DNA of 64,000 bases from NCBI GenBank assembly GCA_002682825.1, contig NOKP01000008.1:1682033-1746032 (forward strand), in the 5' to 3' direction. Position 1 is the stretch's first letter. Each line of letters opens with the position of its first letter. The position numbers and the translations under genes were made by a program. Under the pieces are notes generated by a model that was given only the letters and a program-made list of their open reading frames with translations, was not told the origin of the DNA and searched no databases. Shown piece after piece: positions 22,639 to 33,982 of this stretch. Source of the stretch: Neonectria sp. B-13. Its lineage: Eukaryota > Ascomycota > Sordariomycetes > Hypocreales > Nectriaceae.

Positions 22639-25600
22639 AGACGAGACAGTGGGAAGAGTGGTTCCCCGTGGTGGGAAATAATAAAATCAACCGCCCTTTG
22701 GGGATTGGGACGGAGGGTGGAGGTTTTTTTTCCTAGGACGGGGCAGCGACGGGGGGTGGTTGTACAGTGCGCATAGAATGGAACCGACTGTGATCCTTGG
22801 CCGGGCTGCTGGTTCCCCCTACAGTGGGTTGAGTGGGCGTGGTCCCCCCTACAGCGAAAGACGGGATGGGTGCGGCGCCCACCACCCTCAGCTACTCCCT
22901 ACGGCCTGTCCCTAACAAATGGCCTCCCGCCAGCTCTAAGCCCTGGGCCACCAGGGCAGCCGCAAGCACGCTACTCGCCAACTGTGGAGATGGACCTGCT
23001 CCCCCGTCAGCTTAGCCATGACACTGGAGGTGGGAGAAACGGATGCGCGCAGATGCAGTTCATTCCAAGCTGGGGGCTGCGTTGGGGAGGGAAGGGAAGG
23101 GATGGCTTCCGGCCACGCCATTTGCTGCACAGACGCAGTCGGTCGCAGACGGGATGCAGTCACAGGCACAAGCAGTCACAGAGGCGACCTGACGGCAGAC
23201 CCGCGTGATGTCCACGGGTCTCATCAATTGCTGAGCACCTCAGATGGAACAAGAAAGCTGCTAGCTTCCGGGGGACAAAACTTCCAGGTCTCCCCCGGAG
23301 ACGGACACCTCTCAGTGGCAGAGCCCCACAGTGTGAGCCCTGGTCCGAGCCACACTGGTCGGCTACGGACCCAACTACTGGTCCAGCTACTGGTCCATGG
23401 GCGGGACGGGTGGAGTGGATGAGATGGGCGGTGCGCCGCGGTGGGTTGGTTGATTTGGTTTGTGAGAGAAGAGAGAGAGAGAGGCAGTCAGAAAGAGAAT
23501 GCAGACTGTGAGCGACAGTCTGTGTGTTATGTTGTGCTTGTTCTTGTGCAGTGTCTCTGGGGCACTAGCAGTCTTCAATCTCGGTGCCCAATCCCATCCA
23601 TGCACGCCATGTTGCTTTCAGGGCTCACCGTGAGAAACTCGATGGATTGAGTGTTCGAGACTTTGGGGTCACAACATGCTGCCGCTGCTGCTCCTTCATG
23701 CATGAGTACATGCACCTGTCACCGCCGACATTGACGGGAACGCAGTCGCCGAGTATCTGCTGTACCTGCCTACTGCCCAGGTTGTAGCTGATGGCGCTGG
23801 ACGAACTGCTTATGATGCCACGGTAATCCGCAGCCTGTTGCCCAGCTGGATGCATCCCGCCGTGTCTCTGCCAGGTCATCCCATCCCGAGTGCAATGCGC
23901 CGTCGCTGAAACACCATCTCACAATCTGGGTCTAACAAACCCGCCTCTTATTCATTCACTAGCCGACTGGATTAATTGGTCATAACTGTGCACCTAGCAA
24001 CCCGCGTCCAGACCCAGGAGGAAAGAGCCCAAATTAATCCGCATGTCTATTTTTGAGTACTTATTTTCATCTCATCCCGTTCGTTCTCATCTTTGGCGAA
24101 ATAGCCATGTTCGCCCTCGTCCATCTATGGCCTCTTCCTCCTCCTCCGGCCCTTGCTCCCCGGATGCTAACCAGCACAAGGGTGACCCAGCGTTAACCGG
24201 TGGCGGCCGGCGGTGGGCGACCCGACGGTAGGTAACCCAGTGGTGACCATTTTCTGCTGTGCTTCTTTGGTTCCAGGCCCCTAGCAAGGCAATCTGCCGT
24301 CGTGCGCAAGCTCCATGCTCGTGTGTCTTGTCTTTGCTTTGTTTTTGCTTTGCCTTGGGGAGCTTCGTTCGCGCTCGGGACAGCGACCATGGCGTCGCCT
24401 AAAAATCTCCCTGACTACCACTCTCCCTGTACCAAGGCGAGCCACGGCCGGCATGCCTGTCGGTATTCATCAATCAACAATGCATAAAGTACTGTAGGCT
24501 GTTAGAACTTAGAGAGAGCCACGTGTGAGCGAGGCACAGATCTGGCTGCGGCACTTTCTCTAGGCGTCCGTCCGCGTTCCGATGTAACTTGTGCTCCATT
24601 CCCAGCCATTCATCATAGACTCAATGGCGAGCGTGCCTGCATCCGTCTACATATGTAGTAGTATCCGTATTCCTTAGCAGTAAGCTTCTGTCAGTCAGAG
24701 CGGCCCGTCGGACACCAGTCAGATGCCCATCACCGTGGAGACGCGAGACGCCGTCGTATGTATGCCATGCTCGCCTTCACTTCATCGCCACCCACAGGCC
24801 AAATTGCCAGAGTCTCGCCCGAATGGCCCCTATTTCTAAACGTCTCATCCAGATTTGACCCTCCTTCTCACGAACCAAAAATCTCGCCGCCACGACCACC
24901 AGGGGTCATCCCAACCCACCCGCTCTCTCAGGGGTCTTGGCTTCAGAGGCCGCCCCGAGTGCCCTAAAATTGTCCGTCCATCCAGTCTTGTTGGCTGGGT
25001 TCGTCTTGGGTGAGGGGTCCATCTTGTGTCCATATTACGGGCCCAGCTGACCATATTCTGTGAAAGAAACGACGTGCGTACGTCCGTCCAGTACAATCAA
25101 CTCCCGTAGCTAGTCCGTACGGTCCGCAGCCTCTCAGCTAGGATATCCAGCCCTTGCTGACGTCGTTTGCCTCTTGATCTGCTTTCCCGACTTCCGCCTC
25201 CAATCTCGTGGCATCCCAGCCGAGCGGATCGCACTGTGCCCCAAGTCCAAAGCCACCGGACCCGACTCAACTTACCAGCGTCACCACTCACCACTTCCAC
25301 CATCACCACATCTGGCGACCATGCTGGCGCCCCTCACTTGCAAGGGCCCCCTTCTCCTTTCTCCTTTCTAGCCTCACCCGTCGTCCATCAAATTCGAGAA
25401 GCTCACTAGCGCCGTCCATCTCGCCTCATAGTCCCGGCTACAATCTCCAGTAGCCATCCCCCCGGCGATGGCGGCTCAAGTCACGCGGCCTCTCCACAGT
25501 GAACAACCAGCCCCTGAGCTGTGGCAGTGCTGAAAGTCCATTCAAAGCCCCATTCCCCAGCATCGACCGGCTTGCCTCCGCGGGACAGCTAGCAAACAGT

Positions 25601-26420
25601 TGGCCAGCTGCGGATTGCCGCATGCCTCGTTTGAGGGCCTGCAGACGCGTAAAGGGCTGTCAACTTCTCTAACCTCTAACACACTGTCTCTTCTGTGGCC
25701 ATCGCGAGCGCACGTGTCGGTCCAGCTTGGCTAGTCGAAGAGGGTCATGCGCCGCTGCATACATGATACACCCACCCACTCAACTCACAGAAAGCTGGCC
25801 ACAACATCCTAGCTGCAGCTCCGGAACCACCAACATGGACTCGGTTCTCAGCTCCAGTAGGATCGAAATTTGCCACGCAGATTTCGCATCTAGCCTCATC
25901 GCCCATCGCCCATCCCCCCAGACTCCGCCTCTAGACAAGCCACGAGGAGCGGGTAGATAACGGAACCCTCCCGCAGTCAGCTCGATTGTCCTATCCGCAT
26001 GCATTGCCACTCTGCATCATGCAAGGTGCCTCGCTGCCTGCGTAGTACGTAGCAGATCGGTGGGCAGCGATGTGATTATGGACTCGTCTGCGAGGAGGTC
26101 GTGAGGCCAGCTGACCTAGACCAACCACACCCATCGGCTACGAAAAGCTATCAGCCGCCTTGATTCTTGAGCCTTGATGACGTCTTTTTATAGTTCATAG
26201 TATGTCCGGTTCTTCATGGGGTCTCTGCTTCATCGTCCCCACAGTTTGGCCGTTTATGCGGCCAGTCTACCAGAGTCTCGGGCCAAACTAGAAATTTGGT
26301 ATGCGAGTCTTTGTTAAAAAGTGACCAAAATTCGTTTTCAAGTTTCGTCTCGATTTATAAATACATGGCAAGTCTTATCCTAAGTCGTCAATGTCCAAGT
26401 TCCCTCAGCCAAATACATAT

Positions 26421-27338
26421 CTAAGAGGACTGCGAGGCAATGACCCCTTTCACGACCTCATCGATGTCCTCCTTGGCGAATCCCAACTTCTCCATGTTGA
26501 CCTTGTGGTTATAGTCTCCTCCGTATCCCTCTCGGAAATGGGCAGAGTAGAACCCGGCAACCATGGCCATCATGTTACCCTTCTTCACCTCCTCGTCGCT
26601 CTCTCTGGCTTGCTCGTCGATGTCCTTGTTCTCAATCGCCCAATCCTTGTCCGTCGTGCCAGTCACTCGCTGCACGCTGTCCAACATCTCGCGCTGGGTG
26701 ATGTAGAAAGAGCTAACGTGGAATGCTTTGTTCTTGTATGCAGCCAACTCCTCTTCCGGAAGACTCAGCAACTCGGCCGTTGCTTCGCCCACCCGCTTAA
26801 GGGTAGTCGTGTTGATCTTAGTATTACCGCCGTTGTACAGCTTTGCCTTCCGGGCTTTTATGTCGATAGCCCATGCTCCTTGGCCCAGAGACCAGTCGAA
26901 CCAAGGGTTGTTGGCCACAGCGATCCAGCTGCTCACCCCAAGATCCTCCACAAGCTTTCGGCGTTCAGCCTTGCCCCAGAGAACTTTCTGCTCCTTGACC
27001 ATCTGAAGCGCCTCTGGATCACTGCCGAACTCGGTGGGCAAGACATACTTGACGCCTGCCTTAGCCGCGGCCCGGGTCAAAGGCGCTTGAGCATCCATGG
27101 CGAAGCGACCCAGCTGCATGAGCAAGATGTCCTGGCCTTGGAGAGCTGAGACTAAAAATTCCTCATCATCGTAGTCGCCTTTCTTCACGATGCAAGTGTC
27201 AGGGAATGTGGCCTTGGAGTCGCTGCGGGTGATAGCAGTGATGGTGTGGATGTTTTTTGCAAGGAGGGCAGACAGGGTGACGGATCCTAACGTGCCACTA
27301 CCGCCAACGATGGCAATCTTTCGGCCTTGAGGGGACAT
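26421..27338 (-). CDS. NmrA-like / isoflavone-reductase-like NAD(P)-binding protein
   Basis: Single exon of 305 residues from the ATG at 27338 (MSPQGRKIAIVGGSG). The Rossmann loop GGSGTLGS at about residues 12-19 and the downstream pattern (TEFGSDP, NNPWFDW, substrate-lid helices) fit the NmrA/PCBER/isoflavone-reductase subgroup of atypical short-chain dehydrogenases. These either reduce phenolic-type substrates or sense NADP redox state without catalysis; sequence alone does not decide. In-frame ATGs at 27467 and 27449 would add up to 43 residues with no resemblance to the family, and they lie at or just below the TATA element, so 27338 is preferred. It is divergent from the H2A.Z gene. Confidence 0.85.
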   Translation of the reverse strand: MSPQGRKIAIVGGSGTLGSVTLSALLAKNIHTITAITRSDSKATFPDTCIVKKGDYDDEEFLVSALQGQDILLMQLGRFAMDAQAPLTRAAAKAGVKYVLPTEFGSDPEALQMVKEQKVLWGKAERRKLVEDLGVSSWIAVANNPWFDWSLGQGAWAIDIKARKAKLYNGGNTKINTTTLKRVGEATAELLSLPEEELAAYKNKAFHVSSFYITQREMLDSVQRVTGTTDKDWAIENKDIDEQARESDEEVKKGNMMAMVAGFYSAHFREGYGGDYNHKVNMEKLGFAKEDIDEVVKGVIASQSS

Positions 27339-28865
27339 ATCCTTGAGGATATTTGGGTAGAGGAGAGTTTGGGTTGTCCGTTGTCGTGGGTTGAGTGGTT
27401 GAGTGAGTGAGCGAGTACAGTGAGTATAGTTAATCTTAATTATATCCATCCTCAAGCAGATCCCCATCTTATATACACGTCTCACTCTAGATCTCGGCAT
27501 CTCCTTTCCGTGCTTTCTGTCTCAAGTCCCCGAGAACCCGGATATGGACACCATGAAAATTGAGCAACGCAGTTGAATCCCTCGCAGACTCGTCCGTTCG
27601 GCGTCCGTAGATGTCCGAGAGCTGTGGCATAGTGGGTCTTGTGGTCGCGTTCAGCGGCGTCCGAATTCAGGGCTGACAAAGCTACCAAGCCACCTGAAGG
27701 ATCTCAGCCAGCTAAACCGTGACGAGTTCTCGGTCTCGGCCACGAATTTGATGCGTGAAAGATTAGTGCATTCCTTCAAGCCTCTCGTTATGCCTTGTCT
27801 GGGTAGCCATTCGACTGGTCCGAGCTAAACCACGCACAGCACCGAGTGCCGAGTACCGACTGCGGATTCATGTACCAATGCGGTCACACAAAGTTGTTGC
27901 TGACTCTGCTTCGTGCGCCAGAGAGAAACTCAATTTGAATCTCACCTCTCAAGTCCATTGGCTCAGCTAACGAAGCAAGCAAACACTGACAATCATCAGC
28001 CGTGTCACTGTGTGCCAGTGTCCGACGTACGAATACCGGTGTGGCACGCGCCAACGAAACAAGCCTCATGGCAAATGCTCGGCTAACTGCAGCCGCACCC
28101 GCCACCACAGCCACAGCGGGACACTATCCATCTCGCAGCCTTGGTTTCAACTGTCGCCAACAACGACATCTCGGCCAGCGTCGAGATGGCGTTGATATCT
28201 CCCACAATATGGTGAGCAGCTGCAGCTACCTGGTGAGGGTTACAATCTACTCTCTTCCAACTGTGCTAGCTAGCCTTCTCTGAGAAGAGGCGCAGTGTGG
28301 ACGTGCGGTGAACCGTCGCAGGCTACCAGCCAACAGCCAGCACCGTCAGGTAAGCGCATCATGACATCCCCTCCGCCATTGCTCTGGGAAGCACGGAAGA
28401 AGTCTCTTTCGAACTGGCGGCCATTTCTTACTCCCTCTCTCATTCGCTGTCACAACCAGACCTCCAGAGGCAAAGTTGCCGTGGTCGCGATATCTTCAGC
28501 CTTCAGCCTCGGTGGTGGCCACCAAAAGTGCGTCTCGGGTTTACTTCGGCCGCCGCAGCCATGACCAAGACTTGTTCGACAGAAAATCGGCAGGCGCTCG
28601 CAGGCACCCACTGGGGGGTAGCTGCCTGCCTCAGCACCCAAGAACAACAACATGACTCCAGCCTTCCGCTAAATTTCTGCCACCAAATCGACCCCATCCC
28701 ACGTCCCACTCCCACATCAACACCAACTCCAACAGCAACAAACATCGCCATCCACCGACTGATCCCGACGCTACCGCCGCGTTCGAACCCGCATTTTTCC
28801 ATCACTGCAACACGCATTCAACTATATCCCACCGTTTTTTTCTTAACCTCGCGACTCCTTGAACA
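27339..28865. promoter_or_regulatory. Divergent promoter region, NmrA-like / H2A.Z
   Basis: 1.5 kb between two divergent starts. It includes the TATA element of the NmrA-like gene. The CCA/CAAC-rich leader just before the H2A.Z ATG (about 28660-28865) resembles a fungal 5' UTR. No coding frame supported. Confidence 0.5.
27468..27476 (-). promoter_or_regulatory. TATA element of the NmrA-like gene
   Basis: On the minus strand it reads GTATATAAG, 130 nt upstream of the chosen ATG. This leaves about 95-100 nt of leader and argues that the upstream in-frame ATGs are outside or at the very edge of the transcript. Confidence 0.5.
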
Positions 28866-29694
28866 ATGCCTGGCGGAAAGGGAAAGTCTTCGGGCGGAAA
28901 GAGCTCTGGCGGCAAGACGAGCGTCGAAGGCCCCAAGAAACAGCAGAGCCACTCCGCGCGAGCCGGTCTTCAGGTGAGATTAAGCTATAACGGTCCCTAG
29001 AGCTTGCTGCCTTTGCGCGCATCCCAAGTCCCGCATCCAAGTCCCGCATCCCTCGCATACCTCGACGAACTCTCGATGCCCGACGCGTCAAAACATCTCC
29101 GCACGGCGGAAAAAAAACTCTTCCTCGACGACGCCGCGCCCTCCCCGACAGAGGGCCATCGTGTTTTTTACTTCGCGATTCGCTTTCGACGATATAGGCG
29201 CTAAAAGAAGCTCGGCGATGATGCGCGTACGGATGATGCGGGACGAAAGACGTGCGACAAGACGATTGCACTCAGATCGCAAGCAGTGACATGGAATGAC
29301 TTACTGACTTGCTGCCTGTAGTTCCCCTGCGGTCGTGTCAAGCGTTTCCTCAAGCAAAACACCCAGAACAAGATGCGCGTGGGCGCCAAGGCCGCCGTGT
29401 ACGTGACTGCAGTGCTCGAATATCTGACCGCTGAAGTTCTCGAGTTGGCAGGCGTAGGTTTCTCCGTCACGAATTCCAAACTTCTCGCATGCTAACAATC
29501 TTCAGAATGCCGCCAAGGACCTCAAGGTCAAGCGTATCACTCCCCGCCATCTCCAGCTGGCCATTCGCGGTGATGAAGAGCTCGACACGCTGATCCGCGC
29601 GACGATTGCATACGGTGGTGTTCTGCCACACATCAATCGTGCCCTGTTGCTCAAGGTTGAACAGAAGAAGAAGGCTAAGGCACTTGAGGGCTGA
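28866..29694 (+). CDS. HTZ1: Histone H2A.Z variant
   Basis: Exons 28866-28973, 29322-29453 and 29506-29694 give 142 residues. Intron 1 is long (348 nt, GTGAGA to TGTAG) and intron 2 is 52 nt (GTAGGT, branch GCTAAC, TTCAG). The N-terminal tail is Lys/Gly-rich ([17 protein letters not shown]). The histone fold begins [19 protein letters not shown]2A.Z rather than canonical H2A is indicated by the loop and docking residues ([34 protein letters not shown]) and the lack of an SQ(E/D) C-terminal phosphorylation motif. It replaces H2A at promoter-flanking nucleosomes, loaded by SWR1 in characterised species. Its C-terminus [13 protein letters not shown] is short and basic. Confidence 0.96.
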
Positions 29695-30145
29695 TTCTGG
29701 ACGATTCGGGTTTTGTCTGGTTTCTGTTTCTGTGACTGTCGTGGGCTGCTGGTTTTTGGGTCGGTAATGCAGGAATGCTTTGTTTCGTTACGGGGAGGCG
29801 TCTTTAGCTGGGCGGACGCCCACGAGGCTTGGATAGCCGAGGGAGCTTTTGGAGGCACGAGGGGTAGCGTCAAGCTGCTCCAGCGTTAAGGCTCGTGCCG
29901 CGCCCGCTGCGAGCGGTGTACAACAAACGTGTTTGGTTTGGGTTCTGGGTGAACCGTGGGGACCGTTGCTGATGGACTTGGGTAGACGCGGAGAATACGA
30001 GTTCCTGGTTTGTCCGAGACGGGCTGCGCATCATCAGTCATTCACTCACATACGTGATGGTTTTGGCCCTGTCCAGTTGTTCATTCAGTATAGATGACGG
30101 GTCTAGACGCAGGTATTTACCTGCCCTGCCAGTCCAGTAGTCCAG
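29695..30145. other. Convergent 3' spacer
   Basis: 450 bp between the 3' ends of the H2A.Z and zinc-ribbon genes. No feature seen beyond likely 3' UTRs. Confidence 0.5.
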
Positions 30146-30805
30146 CTACAGATCCTCCAAGAAGCTATCCCCCCTCCGCACCCGCTCAGTCAGATCGTCC
30201 AACTCTCCCTTCCGATCAGGTTCTTCGTCCGAGGAGCCACCATTATCGTCATTATCAGTCGAATTGCAGCTCGTTTGAAACCACTCCTTCGCTTCACTCA
30301 TCTTGTATGACGCCAGGGCCACGTCGGTTGCGTCGCAATCTTTCTCCTTGACCTACTTTGGTTCCGCATCGGTGAGTGGCTCTGCAGGGGGTTTTGCAAG
30401 CTCGGGCATCATGGAACGGCGTATCTCATGGTGGCATTGGCTCGGCCAGTCGCAATCTTTGGAGCAGTCGTGCGTCCCGTCCAAGAAACGCTCCGTCCGA
30501 GCCTGGAGCATCTCGGCCCGCCTCTTTGCTTCCTTCTTCGCCCGGCGTGTCTTTTTCAACGGCTCGCGCTTCCGGATCGGCTCGCGGCGCCAGTCGTTCC
30601 AGGTGGCCCAGCCGGCGTAGTCGAACTCGGAGAGGCAGACCTTGGATTTGTTCTGCGCTGTGGGCGCTTCGCCGACGCAGCTGCGGTGCGAGCATCTGAG
30701 GCAGCGGCGGGTGGCGGCGAGGCGGTACGTGTAGCCGCACTTGTGGCATTGCCAGTTCCAGGTGGCGGGCGGTGGTGGTGGTGTTGTTGTTGTGCGTGAG
30801 GGCAT
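30146..30805 (-). CDS. Fungal zinc-ribbon protein, unknown function
   Basis: Exon 1 is 30357-30805 and exon 2 is 30146-30296, joined across a 60-nt intron (donor GTAGGT, acceptor GATGAG), for 199 residues. Unspliced, the frame ends after residue 150 (...TDAEPK). The second exon keeps an open, acidic coding frame (EAKEWFQTSCN ... GDSFLEDL). The start is the ATG at 30805 (MPSRTTTTPPPPP). The N-terminal core WNWQCHKCGYTYRLAATRRC with LRCSH forms a CxxC...CxxC zinc ribbon. FDYAGWATWNDWRR and a basic helix follow, then HDCSKDCDWPSQCHHE, a possible second Cys/His metal site. Family unnamed to me. The acceptor is preceded by G, which is unfavourable, so the junction is the least certain part. Confidence 0.72.
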
Positions 30806-31527
30806 GGTGATGTCAAGTTGGTGCGGTGGTTTAGAGGTGATGATGATGATGATGGTAATGATTTTGATGCAATCAGCAGCTGTGAAGCACAACTTGGAGA
30901 GATGAAGCCAGTGACTCAACACCAGTCGTTTGCGAGACAGCTTGTTCAGCGGGCGACGGACTTGTTAAAAGCGACAGGTCCTATATAATCAAACGTGAGT
31001 TGTTGTGCTGTAGAACACCCTCTGAGAGGACGAGGACGACTTTAAAACTACTTGATCAGCTCTGTAACAACCACATCTCGCAACTGTGCCCTTTGTTTGT
31101 TGAAGGGCATTGAACCTGAACAACAAACATAGCTGGCTATTCCTAGAGAGTGAACAATAGCTTGCAAACCAAGAACAGCCAATAAGCGGCACAATGGCGA
31201 AAACATAGCATAGGTTCAGGAGAACAGGGTGCTGGCTTTCACCGAACAGGGCGTTTGTCCACCGCCATTGGTTTAGATGACAGGGTGAACTGAAACTGAC
31301 GGCACGGATGAAAAGCAGCCAGCTGAATGAGCTTACCTTAAGTCGTGCATCTCATCCGCACCTCACCTTCCCTCTCACCTTGCTCTTACCTTTTTTCTTC
31401 ACTCCCGCAGTCTGCTGTGACGTTTAGTCTCATAGACACCCGCGTCTCCAAATCCCCTACGCACTTCCTTCATCACTGTGCATACCCTTAGTCGCACTGC
31501 CGCTCTACAAAGAGACGCAACAACTCA
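30806..31527. promoter_or_regulatory. Divergent intergenic region
   Basis: 720 bp upstream of both the zinc-ribbon gene and a small ORF. It has an ATG-trinucleotide run near 30838-30856 in the zinc-ribbon leader and a TATA-like GATTATATAG (minus strand) at 30981-30990, about 176 nt from that gene's ATG. Confidence 0.45.
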
Positions 31528-31749
31528 ATGGGCGGCGTAGGTTTCTCCCAGATGCCCGTCAAGGTTCAACCAGCCATCAAGACGCTCAGGGCCCGCCTAG
31601 GAAATTCCAATCCTAACCTCCGACTGGAAGACTTCCCGCGTATCGCACCAGATGATCTCAAGGTGTGGCTTGAGGTGTCCAAGCTGGCCACCGAGCCCCT
31701 GATGACCACGGATGAATTGGAAAAGGAGTTAGCCAAGTGTCACACTTAA
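31528..31749 (+). CDS. Small 73-residue protein, hypothetical
   Basis: ATG-initiated single-exon frame of 73 residues (MGGVGFSQMPVKVQPAIKTL) ending ELEKELAKCHT. Composition is balanced, with an amphipathic C-terminal helix. An A-rich stretch (CAACAACTCA) immediately before the ATG fits a fungal leader. It is divergent from the zinc-ribbon gene and ends 120 bp from the MFS gene's 3' end. No family recognised. It could be a small conserved protein or a chance frame; its protein-like composition and isolated position favour a gene. Confidence 0.5.
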   Translation: MGGVGFSQMPVKVQPAIKTLRARLGNSNPNLRLEDFPRIAPDDLKVWLEVSKLATEPLMTTDELEKELAKCHT

Positions 31750-31869
31750 GAATATACTTCGGGACAGCTGAAAAGATGGTATCCAGACAGTAAACGTGTA
31801 AACTAGATAGTACTTGAGATGTACAAAATCTCATCAATCTCATCATCTCGTCATCTCGTCATCTCACAA

Positions 31870-33559
31870 CTAAGGTCGCCACCTGAAGGCCGGGTGCTTC
31901 CAATCCAGCTCCCGCACCTCCTCGGCGCTCATCCCCGCCAACTCTTCTTCCACATTCCGTCCATCTCGCTTCTTGTTGTCCGCAAGCATCCAGAAATAGC
32001 CTCCTGTGCTGAGTAGGAGAATCATGCTTGCACATGCCAGGTTGAGGCCGTTGCCGATCAGATACTTGGGGCCGTCAGCCACGGGAAAGGCCCAGGTGGA
32101 GATGAGACCGCCAATGTTGCCGAACATGACCTTCAAGGTATTAGCATAGCTCAAAGACCGAGCAGCGAGCGGGAAACTTACATTCAAACCAATTGCACTA
32201 CTGCGTGCGGTATCACTGACGACATTGGCGCTGATGTGGGCATTCGTCAACGTTCCCAGCACGGTGCAAGTACTGGCAATGAGGAAGCAGGCCACATATC
32301 GGGCCGTTGAGTCATCTGACCCAAGGAAAATGGCATAGCCCGCCATAACCATAGGCGAGGTCAAAATGATGAGGATCTGGCGACGGTCTAGGTACCAACT
32401 AAGCGCGGGGAACGCAACGGCGAAAAAGGCTCCGACCGCGTAAGGGGGTACGCTGTGCAGCTGCTTCTGAACAACGGTGTATTCGGGGTAGATTGTGCCG
32501 ACAATGGTAGGCAGGAAAAAGGCAAGGCCTTGAACGGTGATGTTGTTGAAGAGGAAGATGACGGCGATCTGGATGACAAGGGGGTTGGACATGCCACGCC
32601 CCAGCTTGGTGCGGTCAATTCCATCGAGGACTTCGGTCTGGCCGATACGCTCCGACTTGACACGCGCAATACAGAGCTCCTTTTCCTCCTGTGTCAACCA
32701 CGTGGCGGTCTCGGGGCGGTCCGTCAAGGTATAAAAGGCAATCAGACTCAGCGCAACAGTGATGATTCCCTCAATGGCGAATATCATGCGCCAAGCGTGG
32801 AGTGAACCGAAGTGGTCGAGCTTGAGAATGGCACTCGCAAGGAGTCCACCAAAGGCACCGGCCAATGGCGCCATGACCATGTACAACGACAGACGGAATG
32901 TCAACTCGGCGCGCTTATACCAACGAGAGAGGTAGTAAGCGATGCCAGGGAGCATGCCGGCCTCAAATATTCCCAGCAAGAAGCGGACGCCGCAAATGGC
33001 CGACTGAGTTTTGACAAAAGCGGTGGCAATGCTGGCGCCCCCAAAGAGCAACGATGTAGTGGGTAGGAACCAGCCAGGACCGATCCACTTGCAAGTGATG
33101 GTGGCCGGGATCTCAAACAGGATATACGAGATGTAGAAGACGGAGAGGACTTTGTTGTAGTCGTAACCTTGCAAGTTGAGATCCTCGTCGAGGCCTGCGA
33201 TACGCGCGTTGCCTTACGCTGTCAGTGTGGGTCTTTCAGTCTTAGGGGTTATTAGAGATTTACCAATGTTGGCACGGTCGATGAAGCAGAAAAGATAGAG
33301 GACAGCAACGGTAGGAACAGTGTGTATATCCAATTTCCACCGAAGCCTACGCTCAGCAGCGGGATCGAACTGGACGGTTGCGTTGCCATAACTACACAAA
33401 GTCAGTTGAGCCTTGAGTTGAGTCGAGTCGCATCACTGACATGTCAGTCGCCAGATGGCCACGGCCAGCAACATCATGGATATTGACGTTCTTGTGCTCA
33501 GTGTCCTCGACCCTCTCTGAGGAGCGGTCGTCGCCCTGTCCCTTGTCGGAGAGCGCCAT
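31870..33559 (-). CDS. MFS transporter, Dal5/anion:cation symporter family
   Basis: Four exons on the minus strand: 33441-33559, 33264-33391, 32182-33212 and 31870-32130, for 512 residues. Introns are 49, 51 and 51 nt. The third is a multiple of three and would insert 17 residues if retained (donor GTAAGT, branch GCTAAT, acceptor TTGAAG). The start is MALSDKGQGDD. A soluble N-terminus leads to the first membrane segment, VAVLYLFCFIDRANIGNARI, whose DRANIGNA string is diagnostic of the anion:cation symporter family (Dal5, Tna1, pantothenate and related carriers). There are 12 predicted membrane helices, with the MFS motif GIFEAGMLPGIAYYLSRWY. The substrate is probably a small carboxylate or vitamin-like anion. 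It is plasma-membrane by family. Confidence 0.9.
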
Positions 33560-33910
33560 GATTGAAAGAGGTGAGCAGAGTGAAGTGTGGAGGTGTGAGC
33601 TTGTCGAGATGCAAATCGTCTCGGGGGGGATCGACTTCAAATAAGAGCGCGGCCAGAGTAAAAATTCGGCGGCTCTCGGTCTTGGTCCGCACACGCACAC
33701 ACGCACGCACACGGCGCTGCTGGTGCTGGCCGCGATCTGGTTGACTGGCCCCCTTCACGTAGCACTCGACGGGGCCATGACGGGGGTTTGACAGGGCTAG
33801 AATAGAGCTAGACAGGGCCTTGCCTGGCCCATCTTAGCCTGCTTGTTCGCCTCGGCGAAGTAGGTGCTTTCCCCGCAGTCGTTGCCCACAGTTCCTCGTC
33901 GATAGCGTGT

Positions 33911-33982
33911 CGTGGAGGAGGAGGGGGAGGAGGAGTGGTGGTAGTGGTGGTAGTGGTGGTGGTGGTGGTGCTGCTGATGGTG
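33911..33982. repeat. GGA/TGG microsatellite
   Basis: G-rich imperfect trinucleotide run (GGA changing to TGG, with TAG interruptions) about 350-420 bp upstream of the MFS start codon. Confidence 0.85.

Larger units (their letters stand above)
21845..26420. promoter_or_regulatory. 4.6 kb gene-free region upstream of PIN4-like gene
   Basis: Lies between the PIN4-like start and the 3' end of the NmrA-like gene, both on the minus strand. It holds a purine tract (22400-22483), GGACA repeats (22619-22638) and two CCCCCTACAG strings near 22815 and 22846. No open frame shows recognisable domains. A long 5' leader, distal regulatory DNA or a non-coding transcript would fit; none is proven. Confidence 0.5.

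Noticed and set aside
26391..27149. 252-codon + strand frame antisense to the NmrA-like gene
   Set aside because: It is the antisense shadow of a well-supported coding exon.
30297..30302. ATG at about 30301 as start of a separate short gene downstream of the zinc-ribbon frame
   Set aside because: The coding frame is better explained as the spliced second exon of the same gene.
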